DNA from: Streptomyces californicus
GTDB taxonomy: Bacteria > Actinomycetota > Actinomycetes > Streptomycetales > Streptomycetaceae
DNA length: 64,000 nt
NCBI RefSeq assembly: GCF_000717645.1
Contig: NZ_JNZZ01000018.1
Span: 83,671 to 147,670, forward strand
Reading direction: 5' to 3'
This document shows positions 53,973 through 62,613 of the stretch, in pieces. Position numbers and translations under genes: made by a program. Under the pieces are notes generated by a model. It did no database searches. It had not been told where the DNA came from and was given only the letters and a program-made list of their open reading frames with translations. The first letter of the stretch is position 1, and every line of letters begins with the position of its first letter.

Positions 53973-55118
53973 ATGAGTCACCGCCCGCCGTCGGGCCTCG
54001 CCGCGGTGAGTGCCGCACTGCTCGCCATGAGTCGGCACCTCGACGTGGGCGACGTCCTCAAGACGATCGTCGCGTCCGCCCGTGAGCTGCTCGACGCCCA
54101 GTACGCGGCCCTCGGCGTCCCCGACGACCACGGAGGCTTCGCCCAGTTCGTGGTCGACGGCGTCAGCGACGACCAGTGGAAGGCCATCGGCCCGCTGCCC
54201 CGCCAGCACGGCATCCTCGCCGCGATGCTCCACCGGTCCGGCCCCGAACGTCTCGCGGACGTCCGTGAGGACCCCCGGTTCGAGGGCTGGCCCGACGCCC
54301 ACCCCGACATGTCCGACTTCCTCGGCATGCCCATCACGGACGGCGACGAGACCATCGGCGCCCTGTTCCTCGCCAACAAGCTGTGCCCCAAGCCCGAGGG
54401 CGGCTGCGGCTTCACCGCCGAGGACGAGGAGCTGCTCTCGATCCTCGCCCAGCACGCGGCGATCGCCCTCACCAACGCCCGCCTCCACGAGCGCGGCCGC
54501 GAACTGACCATCGCCGAGGAACGCTCCCGGCTGGCCCACGAGCTGCACGACGCCGTCAGCCAGAAGCTGTTCTCGCTCCGCCTCACCGCCCAGGCCGCCG
54601 CCGCCCTCGTCGACCGCGACCCCGCGCGCGCCAAGGGGGAGCTCCAACAGGTCGCCGACCTCGCCGCCGAGGCGGTCGACGAGCTGCGGGCCGCCGTCGT
54701 GGAACTGCGCCCCGCCGCACTCGACGAGGACGGACTCATCGCCACCCTGCGCACCCAGGTCCAGGTCCTGGACCGGGCGCACGCCGCCGACGTCGCCTTC
54801 GAGAGCCGAGGCGTGCGCGCCCTGCCCGCCGCCCAGGAGGAAGCGCTGCTCCGGGTCGCGCAGGAGGCCCTGCACAACGCCCTGCGCCACTCCGGCGCGG
54901 AGCACGTCACCGTCACGCTGACCCGGCGCGGCTCCGCCACCGTCCTGCGCGTCTGCGACGACGGACGCGGCTTCGACCCCACCGCCGTCCGGCGGGCGGG
55001 CCGCCACCTCGGCCTCGTCTCCATGCGCCACCGGGCGAGCAGCGTCGGCGGCCGACTCACCGTTGCCTCGGAGCCCGGCGAGGGCGCCACGATCGAGATG
55101 GAGGTCCCCGGTGGCTGA
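53973..55118 (+). CDS. GAF-domain sensor histidine kinase (NarX/DesK-type)
   Basis: A 381-residue cytosolic sensor kinase. An N-terminal GAF domain (about 15-175; VGDVLKTIVASARELLDAQY, then MPITDGDETIGALFLANK) senses a ligand or redox signal. The HisKA_3 dimerisation motif is EERSRLAHELHDAVSQKLFS with the phosphorylated His in AHELHD. The HATPase region has ALHNALRHSGA, VCDDGRGFD and HLGLVSMRHRASSVGG. No membrane segment is present. It is translated in overlap with the response regulator gene. Confidence 0.94.
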   Translation: MSHRPPSGLAAVSAALLAMSRHLDVGDVLKTIVASARELLDAQYAALGVPDDHGGFAQFVVDGVSDDQWKAIGPLPRQHGILAAMLHRSGPERLADVREDPRFEGWPDAHPDMSDFLGMPITDGDETIGALFLANKLCPKPEGGCGFTAEDEELLSILAQHAAIALTNARLHERGRELTIAEERSRLAHELHDAVSQKLFSLRLTAQAAAALVDRDPARAKGELQQVADLAAEAVDELRAAVVELRPAALDEDGLIATLRTQVQVLDRAHAADVAFESRGVRALPAAQEEALLRVAQEALHNALRHSGAEHVTVTLTRRGSATVLRVCDDGRGFDPTAVRRAGRHLGLVSMRHRASSVGGRLTVASEPGEGATIEMEVPGG

Positions 55119-55755
55119 GAAGATCATCAGGGTGCTGCTGGTCGACGACCACCAGGTGGTCCGCCGCGGCCTGCGCACGTTCCTGGAGATCCAGGAGGAC
55201 ATAGAGGTCGTCGGCGAGGCGTCCGACGGTGCGGAGGGCGTGGCCCGCACCGAGGAGCTGCGCCCCGACGTCGTCCTGATGGACATCAAGATGCCCGGCA
55301 CCGACGGCATCGAGGCCCTGCGCCGCCTCCGCGAGCTGGACAACCCGGCCAGGGTCCTCATCGTCACCAGCTTCACCGAGCAGCGCACGGTGGTCCCCGC
55401 CCTGCGCGCCGGAGCCTCCGGCTACGTGTACAAGGACGTGGACCCGGACGCCCTGGCCGGGGCGATCCGCTCGGTCCACGCCGGCCACGTCCTGCTCCAG
55501 CCGGAGGTCGCGGGCGCACTGCTGGCCCAGGAGGAGGCGGGCACGGGCACCGGGCGGGGGAGCACCCTCACCGAACGGGAACGCGAGGTCCTCGGCCTCA
55601 TCGCGGACGGCCGCTCGAACCGGGAGATCGCCCGCGCCCTGGTCCTCTCCGAGAAGACGGTCAAGACGCACGTGTCGAACATCCTGATGAAGCTGGACCT
55701 GTCCGACCGCACCCAGGCAGCGCTCTGGGCGGTACGCCACGGCGCGGCGGACTGA
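55111..55755 (+). CDS. NarL/LuxR family response regulator
   Basis: A 214-residue partner of the preceding kinase. The receiver domain has the acidic pocket VLLVDDHQVV, the phosphorylated Asp in VVLMDIKMPGTDG and the Lys in GYVYKDVD. The C-terminal LuxR-type helix-turn-helix is LTEREREVLGLIADGRSNRE, then SEKTVKTHVSNILMKL. The GTG lies eight bases inside the kinase gene, so synthesis is coupled. Target genes are not apparent nearby. Confidence 0.95.
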   Translation: MAEKIIRVLLVDDHQVVRRGLRTFLEIQEDIEVVGEASDGAEGVARTEELRPDVVLMDIKMPGTDGIEALRRLRELDNPARVLIVTSFTEQRTVVPALRAGASGYVYKDVDPDALAGAIRSVHAGHVLLQPEVAGALLAQEEAGTGTGRGSTLTEREREVLGLIADGRSNREIARALVLSEKTVKTHVSNILMKLDLSDRTQAALWAVRHGAAD

Positions 55756-55993
55756 CCGGGGCCCCGCCCCAGCGAGCCCGTCCGGCGCTTGAGGACGGAA
55801 CCTCCGCCCGGGAGCCCCGGGGCCCGGCCTTCTCCTCCGGACCACTCGGCCCGTCCGGCGCTCGCGGACAGCCCAGGCCCCGCCGCCCCGGGGCACAAGC
55901 GAGAGGCCCGCCGAGGGGCGCAAGCCGAGGGGCATAAGCCCAGGCCCCGCAGCCCCGCCCCGGGGCAGAGGCGCGGGGGCCCGCCGAGCGCGC

Positions 55994-56785
55994 CTACCGC
56001 CGAACCTCCCCGCCCTCCACATACGCGTTGTACGCCGCCACCACCGCCCGCCGGGCCACCCGCTCCACCGGCCGCAGCGCCTCCCCCCGCGCCGCGATCT
56101 CCGACGCGCTCACCGCGCCGCCGTGCCCGTTCTCGTACGCCACCGAGACCAGCAGCCCCACCCGCTGCGCCATCTCCAGCACCCGCACCGCACGCGGCGG
56201 GTACCCGGGCGCCAGCACCTCGCGCCCGTCACCGCGTTCCACCCGCGCCCGGTAGGCGTCCACCGCCGCCTCCGCCACCGGACCCGACCCGGCCACGTCC
56301 AGCCGCGCCAGCACCGCCGTCGCGTCCCGCAGCGCCTCGGCCAGCTCCCGCTCCGCCTCGCCCAGCGACGGCACGTCCGCCGGCGGAGCCTCCCGTACCG
56401 GCAGCACCCGCCACACCACCTCGACGTGCAGGTCCCCCTCCGGCCCGGCCTCGGACACCTCCGGCACCAGCCCGTACGGCGCCCCGTACGCGACCACCGC
56501 CTCCTCGGCCTCCAGCGCCCGCGCGTTGAAGTCCGGCGGACCGCTCAGCCCCAGCGGATGCCCCGGCACCGGCAGCGCCACCCGGAAACCGGTCACCCCC
56601 AGACCCCGCAGCCGGCCGAGCGCCAGCGTGAGCCCGACCGGCCCCGCCTCACCCGGCAGCCCCTCGACGCGGTGCACCGCGTCCTCCCCGACAATCGCGA
56701 GGGCCGCCCCGTCCGGCGAGACGAGTCCCGCCAGAAGCGCGTTTCCCCAAGCGGCCAACAACCCTGAACGTGGTTCGACAAGCAT
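55994..56785 (-). CDS. Unknown protein, Ala/Glu/Arg-rich
   Basis: A 263-residue protein, probably cytosolic, starting MLVEPRSGLLAAWGNALLAG. The first 100 residues have strands and a LPVPGHPLGLSGPPDFNARA loop that is likely conserved. The C-terminal half is helical and charged (LAEALRDATAVLARLDVAGS, then EVLAPGYPPRAVRVLEMAQR). I know no function; Streptomyces homologues are called hypothetical. The ATG at 56785 has TAGGCT exactly six bases upstream, so it should be leaderless. Confidence 0.85.
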   Translation of the reverse strand: MLVEPRSGLLAAWGNALLAGLVSPDGAALAIVGEDAVHRVEGLPGEAGPVGLTLALGRLRGLGVTGFRVALPVPGHPLGLSGPPDFNARALEAEEAVVAYGAPYGLVPEVSEAGPEGDLHVEVVWRVLPVREAPPADVPSLGEAERELAEALRDATAVLARLDVAGSGPVAEAAVDAYRARVERGDGREVLAPGYPPRAVRVLEMAQRVGLLVSVAYENGHGGAVSASEIAARGEALRPVERVARRAVVAAYNAYVEGGEVRR

Positions 56786-56791
56786 GCCGAC

Positions 56792-56797
56792 AGCCTA
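56792..56797 (-). promoter_or_regulatory. -10 box TAGGCT of a leaderless promoter
   Basis: On the minus strand TAGGCT ends six bases before the ATG at 56785, without a ribosome-binding site. Confidence 0.7.
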
Positions 56798-56930
56798 GGG
56801 AACGTCCGGGCCGGGACCGGGCGTGCGGACCTCACGCCCGATCCACTCGCGCGGTGGCGTAGGTTTTCCCTGGGAGCCGTGCCCACCGGCACGCGACGAT
56901 CGACGAGACTGCATGGGGAGACAACGCGCC

Positions 56931-57728
56931 ATGAGCGATGTACTGGAGCTGGTGGACGTATCCGTGGTCCGCGACGGACGCGCTCTGGTGGAAGACGTCT
57001 CCTGGTCGGTCAAGGAGGGGGAGCGCTGGGTCATCCTCGGCCCCAACGGCGCGGGCAAGACGACCCTCCTCAACCTCGCCTCCAGCTACCTCTTCCCCAG
57101 CAGGGGCACCGCTACCGTCCTCGGTGAGCGGCTCGGCGGCGTCGGCACCGACGTCTTCGAACTCCGCCCCCGGATCGGCATGGCCGGCGTGGCGATGGCC
57201 GACAAGCTGCCCAAGCGCCAGACCGTGCTCCAGACGGTCCTCACCGCCGCGTACGGCATGACCGCCACCTGGAACGAGGACTACGAGGCCGTCGACGAGG
57301 ACCGCGCCCGCGCCTTCCTCGACCGGCTCGGCATGACCGAGTACCTGAACCGCCGGTTCGGCACGCTCTCCGAGGGCGAGCGCAAGCGCACCCTGATCGC
57401 CCGCGCCATGATGACCGACCCCGAGCTGCTGCTCCTGGACGAGCCCGCCGCCGGGCTCGACCTCGGCGGGCGCGAGGACCTCGTCCGCCGCCTCGGCCGT
57501 CTCGCCCGCGATCCGCTGGCCCCCTCCATGATCATGGTCACCCACCACGTCGAGGAGATCCCGCCCGGGATCACCCACGCCCTGATGATCCGCCAGGGCA
57601 AGGTCCTCGCCGCCGGTCCCATCGAGACCGAGCTCAGCTCCCGCAACCTCTCCCGCTGCTTCGGCCTCCCGCTCATCGTCGAGCACACCGGCGACCGCTA
57701 CACCGCACACGGCCTCCCGCTCTCCTGA
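56931..57728 (+). CDS. Stand-alone ABC transporter ATPase
   Basis: A 265-residue ATPase. Walker A LGPNGAGKTTLLNLASSYLF is near residue 38. The signature is LSEGERKRTLIARAMM, with Glu in place of the usual second Gly. Walker B is LLLLDEPAAGLDLGGREDL, and the switch His is MVTHHVEEIPPGITH. The layout resembles the YlmA/ModF group of soluble ABC ATPases that lack a nearby permease. GGGGAG before the ATG. The substrate or regulatory role is unknown. Confidence 0.9.
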   Translation: MSDVLELVDVSVVRDGRALVEDVSWSVKEGERWVILGPNGAGKTTLLNLASSYLFPSRGTATVLGERLGGVGTDVFELRPRIGMAGVAMADKLPKRQTVLQTVLTAAYGMTATWNEDYEAVDEDRARAFLDRLGMTEYLNRRFGTLSEGERKRTLIARAMMTDPELLLLDEPAAGLDLGGREDLVRRLGRLARDPLAPSMIMVTHHVEEIPPGITHALMIRQGKVLAAGPIETELSSRNLSRCFGLPLIVEHTGDRYTAHGLPLS

Positions 57729-57796
57729 CCGGGTCGCCGGAACAGGCCGCCGCCCCCGATCCGCAGGCCGTTCACCGCAGTTGACCGCTGTGCGCC

Positions 57797-57817
57797 CTGT
57801 CGGTGACGCACCGACAG
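57797..57817 (+). promoter_or_regulatory. Operator-like inverted repeat in the nfeD promoter
   Basis: CTGTCGGTG-ACG-CACCGACAG is a perfect 9-3-9 inverted repeat ending three bases before the -10 TACGAT (57821-57826). That places it in the -35 to -10 spacer. It could alternatively end transcripts of the ABC gene upstream. Confidence 0.6.
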
Positions 57818-57820
57818 TCC

Positions 57821-57826
57821 TACGAT
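57821..57826 (+). promoter_or_regulatory. -10 box TACGAT of the leaderless nfeD promoter
   Basis: TACGAT ends six bases before the GTG at 57833. Confidence 0.65.
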
Positions 57827-57832
57827 GACCGG

Positions 57833-58261
57833 GTGGACATCGACGCATGGGTGTGGTGGCTGATCGGCGCGGTGGGACTGGGCATCCCCCTCGTCCTGAC
57901 CGCGATGCCCGAATTCGGCATGTTCGCCGTCGGAGCGGTGGCCGCATCGGCCGTCGCCGCCCTCGACGGCGGAGTCGTCGCCCAGGTCCTGGTCTTCGTC
58001 CTGGTCTCGGTCGCGCTGATCGCCGTCGTACGGCCGATCGCCGCCAGACACCGGGCCGGACAGAGCGGGCAGGCGAGCGGCATCGACGCCCTGAAGGGAC
58101 GTCAGGCGGTCGTGCTGGAACGGGTGTCGGCCGACGGAGGCCGCATCAAGCTCGCCGGGGAGGTCTGGTCGGCCCGCACGCTCGACAGCGACCAGGTCTT
58201 CGAACCCGGCAGCCAGGTCGATGTCGTGGACATCGACGGAGCGACAGCCGTCGTCATGTGA
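57833..58261 (+). CDS. nfeD: NfeD family membrane protein
   Basis: A 142-residue protein beginning VDIDAWVWWLIGAVGLGIPL. Two or three transmembrane helices (to about residue 72) are followed by a soluble OB-fold domain: SGIDALKGRQAVVLERVSAD, then GRIKLAGEVWSARTLD. It ends with VDVVDIDGATAVVM. NfeD partners with SPFH/stomatin proteins in membrane microdomains, and a stomatin gene follows 164 bases later. The GTG start is set by the leaderless -10 spacing and by conserved protein length. Confidence 0.9.
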   Translation: MDIDAWVWWLIGAVGLGIPLVLTAMPEFGMFAVGAVAASAVAALDGGVVAQVLVFVLVSVALIAVVRPIAARHRAGQSGQASGIDALKGRQAVVLERVSADGGRIKLAGEVWSARTLDSDQVFEPGSQVDVVDIDGATAVVM

Positions 58262-58425
58262 CCGAACCGCGCACGGGGCGGGCCCAGGTCTGCCAGACTC
58301 GAAGTCGATCATGTCGATCTTCGTGAGCACCGGAAGCGGCCCCGACCGGCCGCCCACCACGCTCAGTCGAGGACCGACCCCGATCACCGCGATCCGCCGG
58401 CCAACCGAAGGGCACGAGAGACACG

Positions 58426-59433
58426 ATGCAACCGATCATCATCGTTCTGATCATTCTGGTGGTGCTCGTCTTCATCGCCCTGATCAAGACGATCCAGGTC
58501 ATTCCGCAGGCGAGCGCCGCCATCGTGGAGCGGTTCGGCCGCTACACCCGCACCCTGAACGCGGGCCTGAACATCGTCGTCCCGTTCATCGACTCGATCC
58601 GCAACAGGATCGACCTCCGTGAACAGGTGGTGCCCTTCCCGCCCCAGCCGGTGATCACCCAGGACAACCTGGTCGTCAACATCGACACCGTCATCTACTA
58701 CCAGGTGACCGACGCACGCGCGGCGACCTACGAGGTCGCCAGCTACATCCAGGCGATCGAGCAGCTCACCGTCACCACCCTCCGCAACATCATCGGCGGA
58801 ATGGACCTGGAGAGGACCCTCACCTCCCGCGAGGAGATCAACGCGGCCCTGCGCGGCGTCCTCGACGAGGCGACCGGCAAGTGGGGCATCCGCGTCAACC
58901 GCGTCGAGCTGAAGGCGATCGAGCCGCCGACCTCCATCCAGGACTCGATGGAGAAGCAGATGCGCGCCGACCGCGACAAGCGCGCCGCGATCCTCACCGC
59001 CGAAGGCATCAGGCAGTCCCAGATCCTCACCGCGGAGGGCGAGAAGCAGTCCGCCATCCTGCGGGCCGAGGGCGAGGCCAAGGCCGCCGCCCTGCGGGCC
59101 GAGGGCGAGGCCCAGGCCGTCCGCACGGTCTTCGAGGCCATCCACGCCGGAGACCCGGACCAGAAGCTCCTCTCGTACCAGTACCTCCAGATGCTGCCGA
59201 AGATCGCCGAGGGCGACGCCAACAAGCTCTGGATCGTGCCCAGCGAGATCGGCGACGCCCTCAAGGGCCTCAGCGGAGCCTTCGGGAACCTCGGCGGCGG
59301 CGTCCCCGGCTTCAACACCGGAGGAAACGGCGGCAATGGCGGCAACGGGGGGAACGGAGGAAACGGCGCCGGCACGCACGGTTCCATCCCCGCCCCCGCG
59401 ATGGAGCGCCGCGAGGAACCCCCCGTCTCCTGA
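58426..59433 (+). CDS. SPFH/Band 7 (stomatin-like) membrane protein
   Basis: A 335-residue protein with an N-terminal membrane anchor (IIIVLIILVVLVFIALIK) and the Band 7 domain (VIPQASAAIVERFGRYTRTL, then DLREQVVPFPPQPVITQDNL). A helical region rich in Glu/Ala/Lys follows (about 180-235; ILTAEGEKQSAILRAEGEAK) and drives oligomers. The tail holds tandem Gly-Gly-Asn-Gly units (about 293-313). With NfeD it should organise membrane domains or regulate proteases. Confidence 0.94.
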   Translation: MQPIIIVLIILVVLVFIALIKTIQVIPQASAAIVERFGRYTRTLNAGLNIVVPFIDSIRNRIDLREQVVPFPPQPVITQDNLVVNIDTVIYYQVTDARAATYEVASYIQAIEQLTVTTLRNIIGGMDLERTLTSREEINAALRGVLDEATGKWGIRVNRVELKAIEPPTSIQDSMEKQMRADRDKRAAILTAEGIRQSQILTAEGEKQSAILRAEGEAKAAALRAEGEAQAVRTVFEAIHAGDPDQKLLSYQYLQMLPKIAEGDANKLWIVPSEIGDALKGLSGAFGNLGGGVPGFNTGGNGGNGGNGGNGGNGAGTHGSIPAPAMERREEPPVS

Positions 59434-59511
59434 CCCGGCGCCCCCTTCGTGCATGATCGGTGAGGCCCCTCGACCTTCATGGCGGGGAGGCGTCACTGAC
59501 CACCGAAGGAG

Positions 59512-60285
59512 ATGGCCTTGTCCATCTGGGAAATACTCGCCGTCTTCGCGGCCGGAGTCGGCGCGGGCACGATCAACACGATCGTCGGCTCAGGCACCCT
59601 GATCACCTTCCCCGTCCTGCTCGCCACCGGGCTGCCCCCGGTCACCGCGACCGTGTCCAACGCCCTGGGGCTCATCCCCGGCTCCATCAGCGGGGCCATC
59701 GGCTACCGCAAGGAGCTCGCCGGTCAGCGCCGCCGCGTCCTCAAGCTGGGCGTCGGCGCCGCGATCGGCGGCCTCTGCGGGGCGACCCTGCTGCTCGCCC
59801 TGCCCTCCACGGCCTTCGAGACGATCGTCCCCGTCCTGGTCGCCCTCGCGCTCGTCCTGGTGATCCTGCAACCGCGCATCAGCAAAGCCGTCCAGCGCCG
59901 CCGCGAGCACACCGGAACCACGCCCCGCACCGACGGCGGCCCGCTCCTGTTCGTCGGCCTGACCCTCGCCAGCGTCTACGGCGGCTACTTCACCGCCGCC
60001 CAGGGGATCATCTACCTCTCCCTGATGGGCATGCTCGTCGACGACACGATGCAGCGCCTCAACGCCGTCAAGAACGTACTGGCCGCCGTGGTCAACACCA
60101 TCGCCGCCCTGTTCTTCCTCTTCGTCGCCGACTTCAACTGGACGGCCGTCGTTCTCATCGCGGTCGGTTCGGCCATCGGCGGACAGATAGGCGCCAAGGT
60201 CGGCCGCCGCCTGAGCCCCACCGTGCTGCGCGGCCTCATCGTGCTCGTCGGCACGGCCGCCATCGTCCAGCTCCTGCTCCGCTGA
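59512..60285 (+). CDS. TauE/SafE family sulfite/anion exporter
   Basis: A 257-residue permease with seven or eight transmembrane helices. The family motif appears twice, GAGTINTIVGSGTLITFPVL near residue 18 and VYGGYFTAAQGIIYLSLMG near 165. A short cytosolic loop (about 125-145) is rich in Arg and Thr. Relatives move sulfite, sulfoacetate or organic anions; the substrate is unknown. GAAGGAG precedes the ATG. A 12-bp hairpin terminator follows. Confidence 0.92.
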   Translation: MALSIWEILAVFAAGVGAGTINTIVGSGTLITFPVLLATGLPPVTATVSNALGLIPGSISGAIGYRKELAGQRRRVLKLGVGAAIGGLCGATLLLALPSTAFETIVPVLVALALVLVILQPRISKAVQRRREHTGTTPRTDGGPLLFVGLTLASVYGGYFTAAQGIIYLSLMGMLVDDTMQRLNAVKNVLAAVVNTIAALFFLFVADFNWTAVVLIAVGSAIGGQIGAKVGRRLSPTVLRGLIVLVGTAAIVQLLLR

Positions 60286-60290
60286 CACAC

Positions 60291-60320
60291 GTGGACCCGT
60301 CCCCCGGAGGACGGGTCCAC
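60291..60320 (+). terminator. Hairpin terminator after the TauE gene
   Basis: A perfect 12-bp stem (60291-60302 with 60309-60320) and 6-base loop lie between convergent genes. Confidence 0.85.
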
Positions 60321-60393
60321 CTCTGCGTCATGAGGCGTACGAGGTCTACGCCGCGGTCCCCCGCAGCCGTGACCCGCGCACCACGCGGACGCC

Positions 60394-60903
60394 CTACGCG
60401 GCTTCCGCCCCCTCCAGCCACTCCGGCAGCGCCGCCCGGTCGCGCGCCCCCATCGCCAGCAGCATCGCCTCGGCGGGGGAGGGGACGAACGGCTGCTTCA
60501 GCAGCGGCATCCCCGCCTGCTCCGGCGTCCGCGCGGCTTTGCGGTGGTTGTCCTCCGCGCAGGAGGCCACCGTGTTCAGCCAGGTGTCCTGCCCGCCCTG
60601 GGCCCGCGGCACCACGTGGTCGACGGTGGACGCCCGCCGCCCGCAGTACGCGCACCGGTACTGGTCCCGGACCAGCACACCCCTCCTGGACCACGGCGCC
60701 TGTCTTCGGAACGGCACCCGTACGTACCGGCAGAGCCTGATCACCCGGGGCGCCGGAATGTCCACGGCGGCACCACGCATGCGCAGCTCGGGATGCGACT
60801 GCTCGACGACGGCCTTGTCCGTCAGGATCAGGACCACCGCACGGTTGAGCGTCACTGTCGACAGTGGCTCGAAGCTCGCGTTGAGAACCAGCGTGTCACG
60901 CAT
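60394..60903 (-). CDS. HNH endonuclease family protein
   Basis: A 169-residue protein. After MRDTLVLNASFEPLSTVTLN and a strand-rich start, the HNH core shows CAYCGRRASTVDHVVPRAQG (Cys pair, Asp-His) and LNTVASCAEDNHRKAARTPE (Asn, Cys, His), forming a beta-beta-alpha metal site. Actinobacterial homologues are conserved housekeeping-like proteins, more likely nucleases in DNA repair than phage factors. The ATG at 60903 has GGGAGGTG ahead. The longer open frame upstream lacks this. Confidence 0.9.
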   Translation of the reverse strand: MRDTLVLNASFEPLSTVTLNRAVVLILTDKAVVEQSHPELRMRGAAVDIPAPRVIRLCRYVRVPFRRQAPWSRRGVLVRDQYRCAYCGRRASTVDHVVPRAQGGQDTWLNTVASCAEDNHRKAARTPEQAGMPLLKQPFVPSPAEAMLLAMGARDRAALPEWLEGAEAA

Positions 60904-60982
60904 CCTGCCCACCTCCCGTGTGCCGCCCGCCCCCTGGCAGGCCCGGATCAACTCTGTCCGGGCGGGCGGCGATGGACAACGC

Positions 60983-61028
60983 AATAAAAAATGCCCTGCT
61001 CTGATCTCTCCAAGACCAGAGCAGGGCA
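60983..61028 (-). terminator. Intrinsic terminator after the PEBP gene
   Basis: Read on the minus strand, a 12-bp stem (61028-61017 with 61003-60992) is followed at once by a T-rich run (ATTTTTTATTGC). This is a textbook Rho-independent terminator. Confidence 0.92.
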
Positions 61029-61041
61029 AACAGCGGACGAA

Positions 61042-61578
61042 CTAATCGCCGGCGGGGGCCTCGTACTCACCGACCAGCTGCGCGCGGCCCAGCGTGTGGA
61101 ACCGGAGGTTGAATCCGACCACCGCGGGGGACGCGTCGCTGTCGATGCCGAGCTTCTCGGTGTCGACCGCGTACACCGTGAAGACGTACCGGTGGTTCTC
61201 GCCGGCCGGCGGCGCGGCCCCGCCGAACTCCTTCGACCCGTAGTCGTTGCGGGCCTGGACGGCGCCCTCGGGCAGCCCCTTGAACTCCCCGCTGCCCGCA
61301 CCGGCGGGCAGCTCGGTCACCGTCACCGGGACGTCGAAGAGCACCCAGTGCCAGAATCCGCTGCCCGTCGGGGCGTCCGGGTCGAAACACGTCACGGCGA
61401 AGCTCTTGGTCCCCTCGGGGAAGCCCTCCCACCGCAGCTGCGGCGAGGTGTTCCCGGCCGCCTGCACCTGGGCGTCACCCAGTACGGCCCCTGGAGCGAG
61501 GTCGTCGCTCACGACGGTGAACGCCGGCACCTCCGGGTGGAAGTCATGCGGCAGCGGGGCCCTCTTCGGCTCGGTCAC
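61042..61578 (-). CDS. YbhB/YbcL (PEBP) family protein
   Basis: A 178-residue phosphatidylethanolamine-binding-protein family member. Typical motifs are [39 protein letters not shown] and [14 protein letters not shown], which build the anion-binding pocket. The function of bacterial members is unclear; they may modulate kinases or bind small anions. The GTG at 61578 is preferred to the one at 61587 because AGGAGAG then has normal spacing. A strong intrinsic terminator follows. Confidence 0.92.
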   Translation of the reverse strand: MTEPKRAPLPHDFHPEVPAFTVVSDDLAPGAVLGDAQVQAAGNTSPQLRWEGFPEGTKSFAVTCFDPDAPTGSGFWHWVLFDVPVTVTELPAGAGSGEFKGLPEGAVQARNDYGSKEFGGAAPPAGENHRYVFTVYAVDTEKLGIDSDASPAVVGFNLRFHTLGRAQLVGEYEAPAGD

Positions 61579-61668
61579 GTCTCGCACCTCTCCTGATCGG
61601 TTCGTCTGCCTTCTTCCCCGACTGTAGGGGGACTACCGTCCTCGCTCCGGACGGCGTACCGCCGCCGG

Positions 61669-62451
61669 TCAGAGCCAGTTGCGCTGACCGCCGACCTGCG
61701 CGAGCCACTGGTTGAGGTAGGCGGCCCAATCGGTCTGCTGGTAGTCGTGCAGACCCACCTTGAACGCGCGGTAGGAGTCGCTGCCCTCGCTGAACAGCCC
61801 CGGCTTCTTGTCCATCTCCAGGACGACGTCCATCTCGCGGTCGTCCGCGACGAACGTCAGCTCCACCTGGTTCAGCCCGCGGTACTGGGCCGGCGGGACG
61901 AACTCGATCTCCTGGTAGAACGGCAGCCGCTGACGCGTCCCCCGGATGTGGCCGCGCTCCATGTCCGCGCTGCGGAAGCCGAAGCCGAGCTGACGGAAGG
62001 CGTCCAGGATCGCCTCCTGCGCGGGCAGCGGGTGCACGTTGATCGGGTCCAGGTCACCGGAGTCCAGCGCGCGGGCGATCTCCAGTTCGGTGGTCACCCC
62101 GATGTTCATCCCGCGCAGGTGCTGGCCGCCGAACATCGTGATCGGCGTCTCCCACGGGATCTCCAGGCCGAACGGCACCACGTGCACCGCGCCGGCCTGC
62201 ACCTCGAAGGCGCCGCCGAGGTTCTGCTTGGTGAACTCGATGTCCTGCTTGGTCTCCTGGTCCCCGCTCTCGACCTCGACCCGTGCCTGGAGCCCCACGT
62301 TCAGGCCCTCGATCTGCTGGGCGACCGAGCCGCCCTGGATACGCACCTCGCCCTGGACGATGCCGCCGGGGACGACGTTGACCTCGGTGAGCTCGGTCTC
62401 CACCGATGCGCCACCGGCGCCCATGCTCGCGAGCAGCCGCTTGAAGCCCAT
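61669..62451 (-). CDS. spo0M: Sporulation protein Spo0M homologue
   Basis: A 260-residue arrestin-like protein starting MGFKRLLASMGAGGASVETE. Spo0M features are VETELTEVNVVPGGIVQGEV, GLQARVEVESGDQETKQDIE, the PFGLEIPWETPITMFGGQHL loop and FVPPAQYRGLNQVELTFVAD. In Bacillus it influences entry into sporulation and interacts with cytoskeletal proteins. The ATG at 62451 has GAAGGAG five bases ahead; the GTG two codons earlier overlaps that site. It is divergent from the glycosylase locus. Confidence 0.94.
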   Translation of the reverse strand: MGFKRLLASMGAGGASVETELTEVNVVPGGIVQGEVRIQGGSVAQQIEGLNVGLQARVEVESGDQETKQDIEFTKQNLGGAFEVQAGAVHVVPFGLEIPWETPITMFGGQHLRGMNIGVTTELEIARALDSGDLDPINVHPLPAQEAILDAFRQLGFGFRSADMERGHIRGTRQRLPFYQEIEFVPPAQYRGLNQVELTFVADDREMDVVLEMDKKPGLFSEGSDSYRAFKVGLHDYQQTDWAAYLNQWLAQVGGQRNWL

Positions 62452-62538
62452 AGTCACTCCTTCTAGGTCCTGACCCCTACATACGCGCCATGACGGTAGC
62501 CGGTTCCCGTCCGGACGATCCCGGTACCCTCGGACCGC

Positions 62539-62613
62539 ATGACCAAGAGCCCCGACCGCACCCCTCCGACGCGGGACTTCTTCGACCGCGACATGGCAAG
62601 GCGGTCAGCATGA
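62539..62613 (+). pseudogene. 5' relic of a resident 3-methyladenine-DNA glycosylase gene
   Basis: A 24-codon frame begins MTKSPDRTPPTRDFFDRD, the standard N-terminus of the Streptomyces MPG/AAG glycosylase, then breaks into MARRSA and a TGA. Its TGA overlaps the ATG of the complete glycosylase gene (ATGA, 62610-62613), so the relic may now serve as a translated leader. The matching C-terminal end lies at 63256-63587. TACCCT eight bases before its ATG may be the old -10. Confidence 0.75.
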
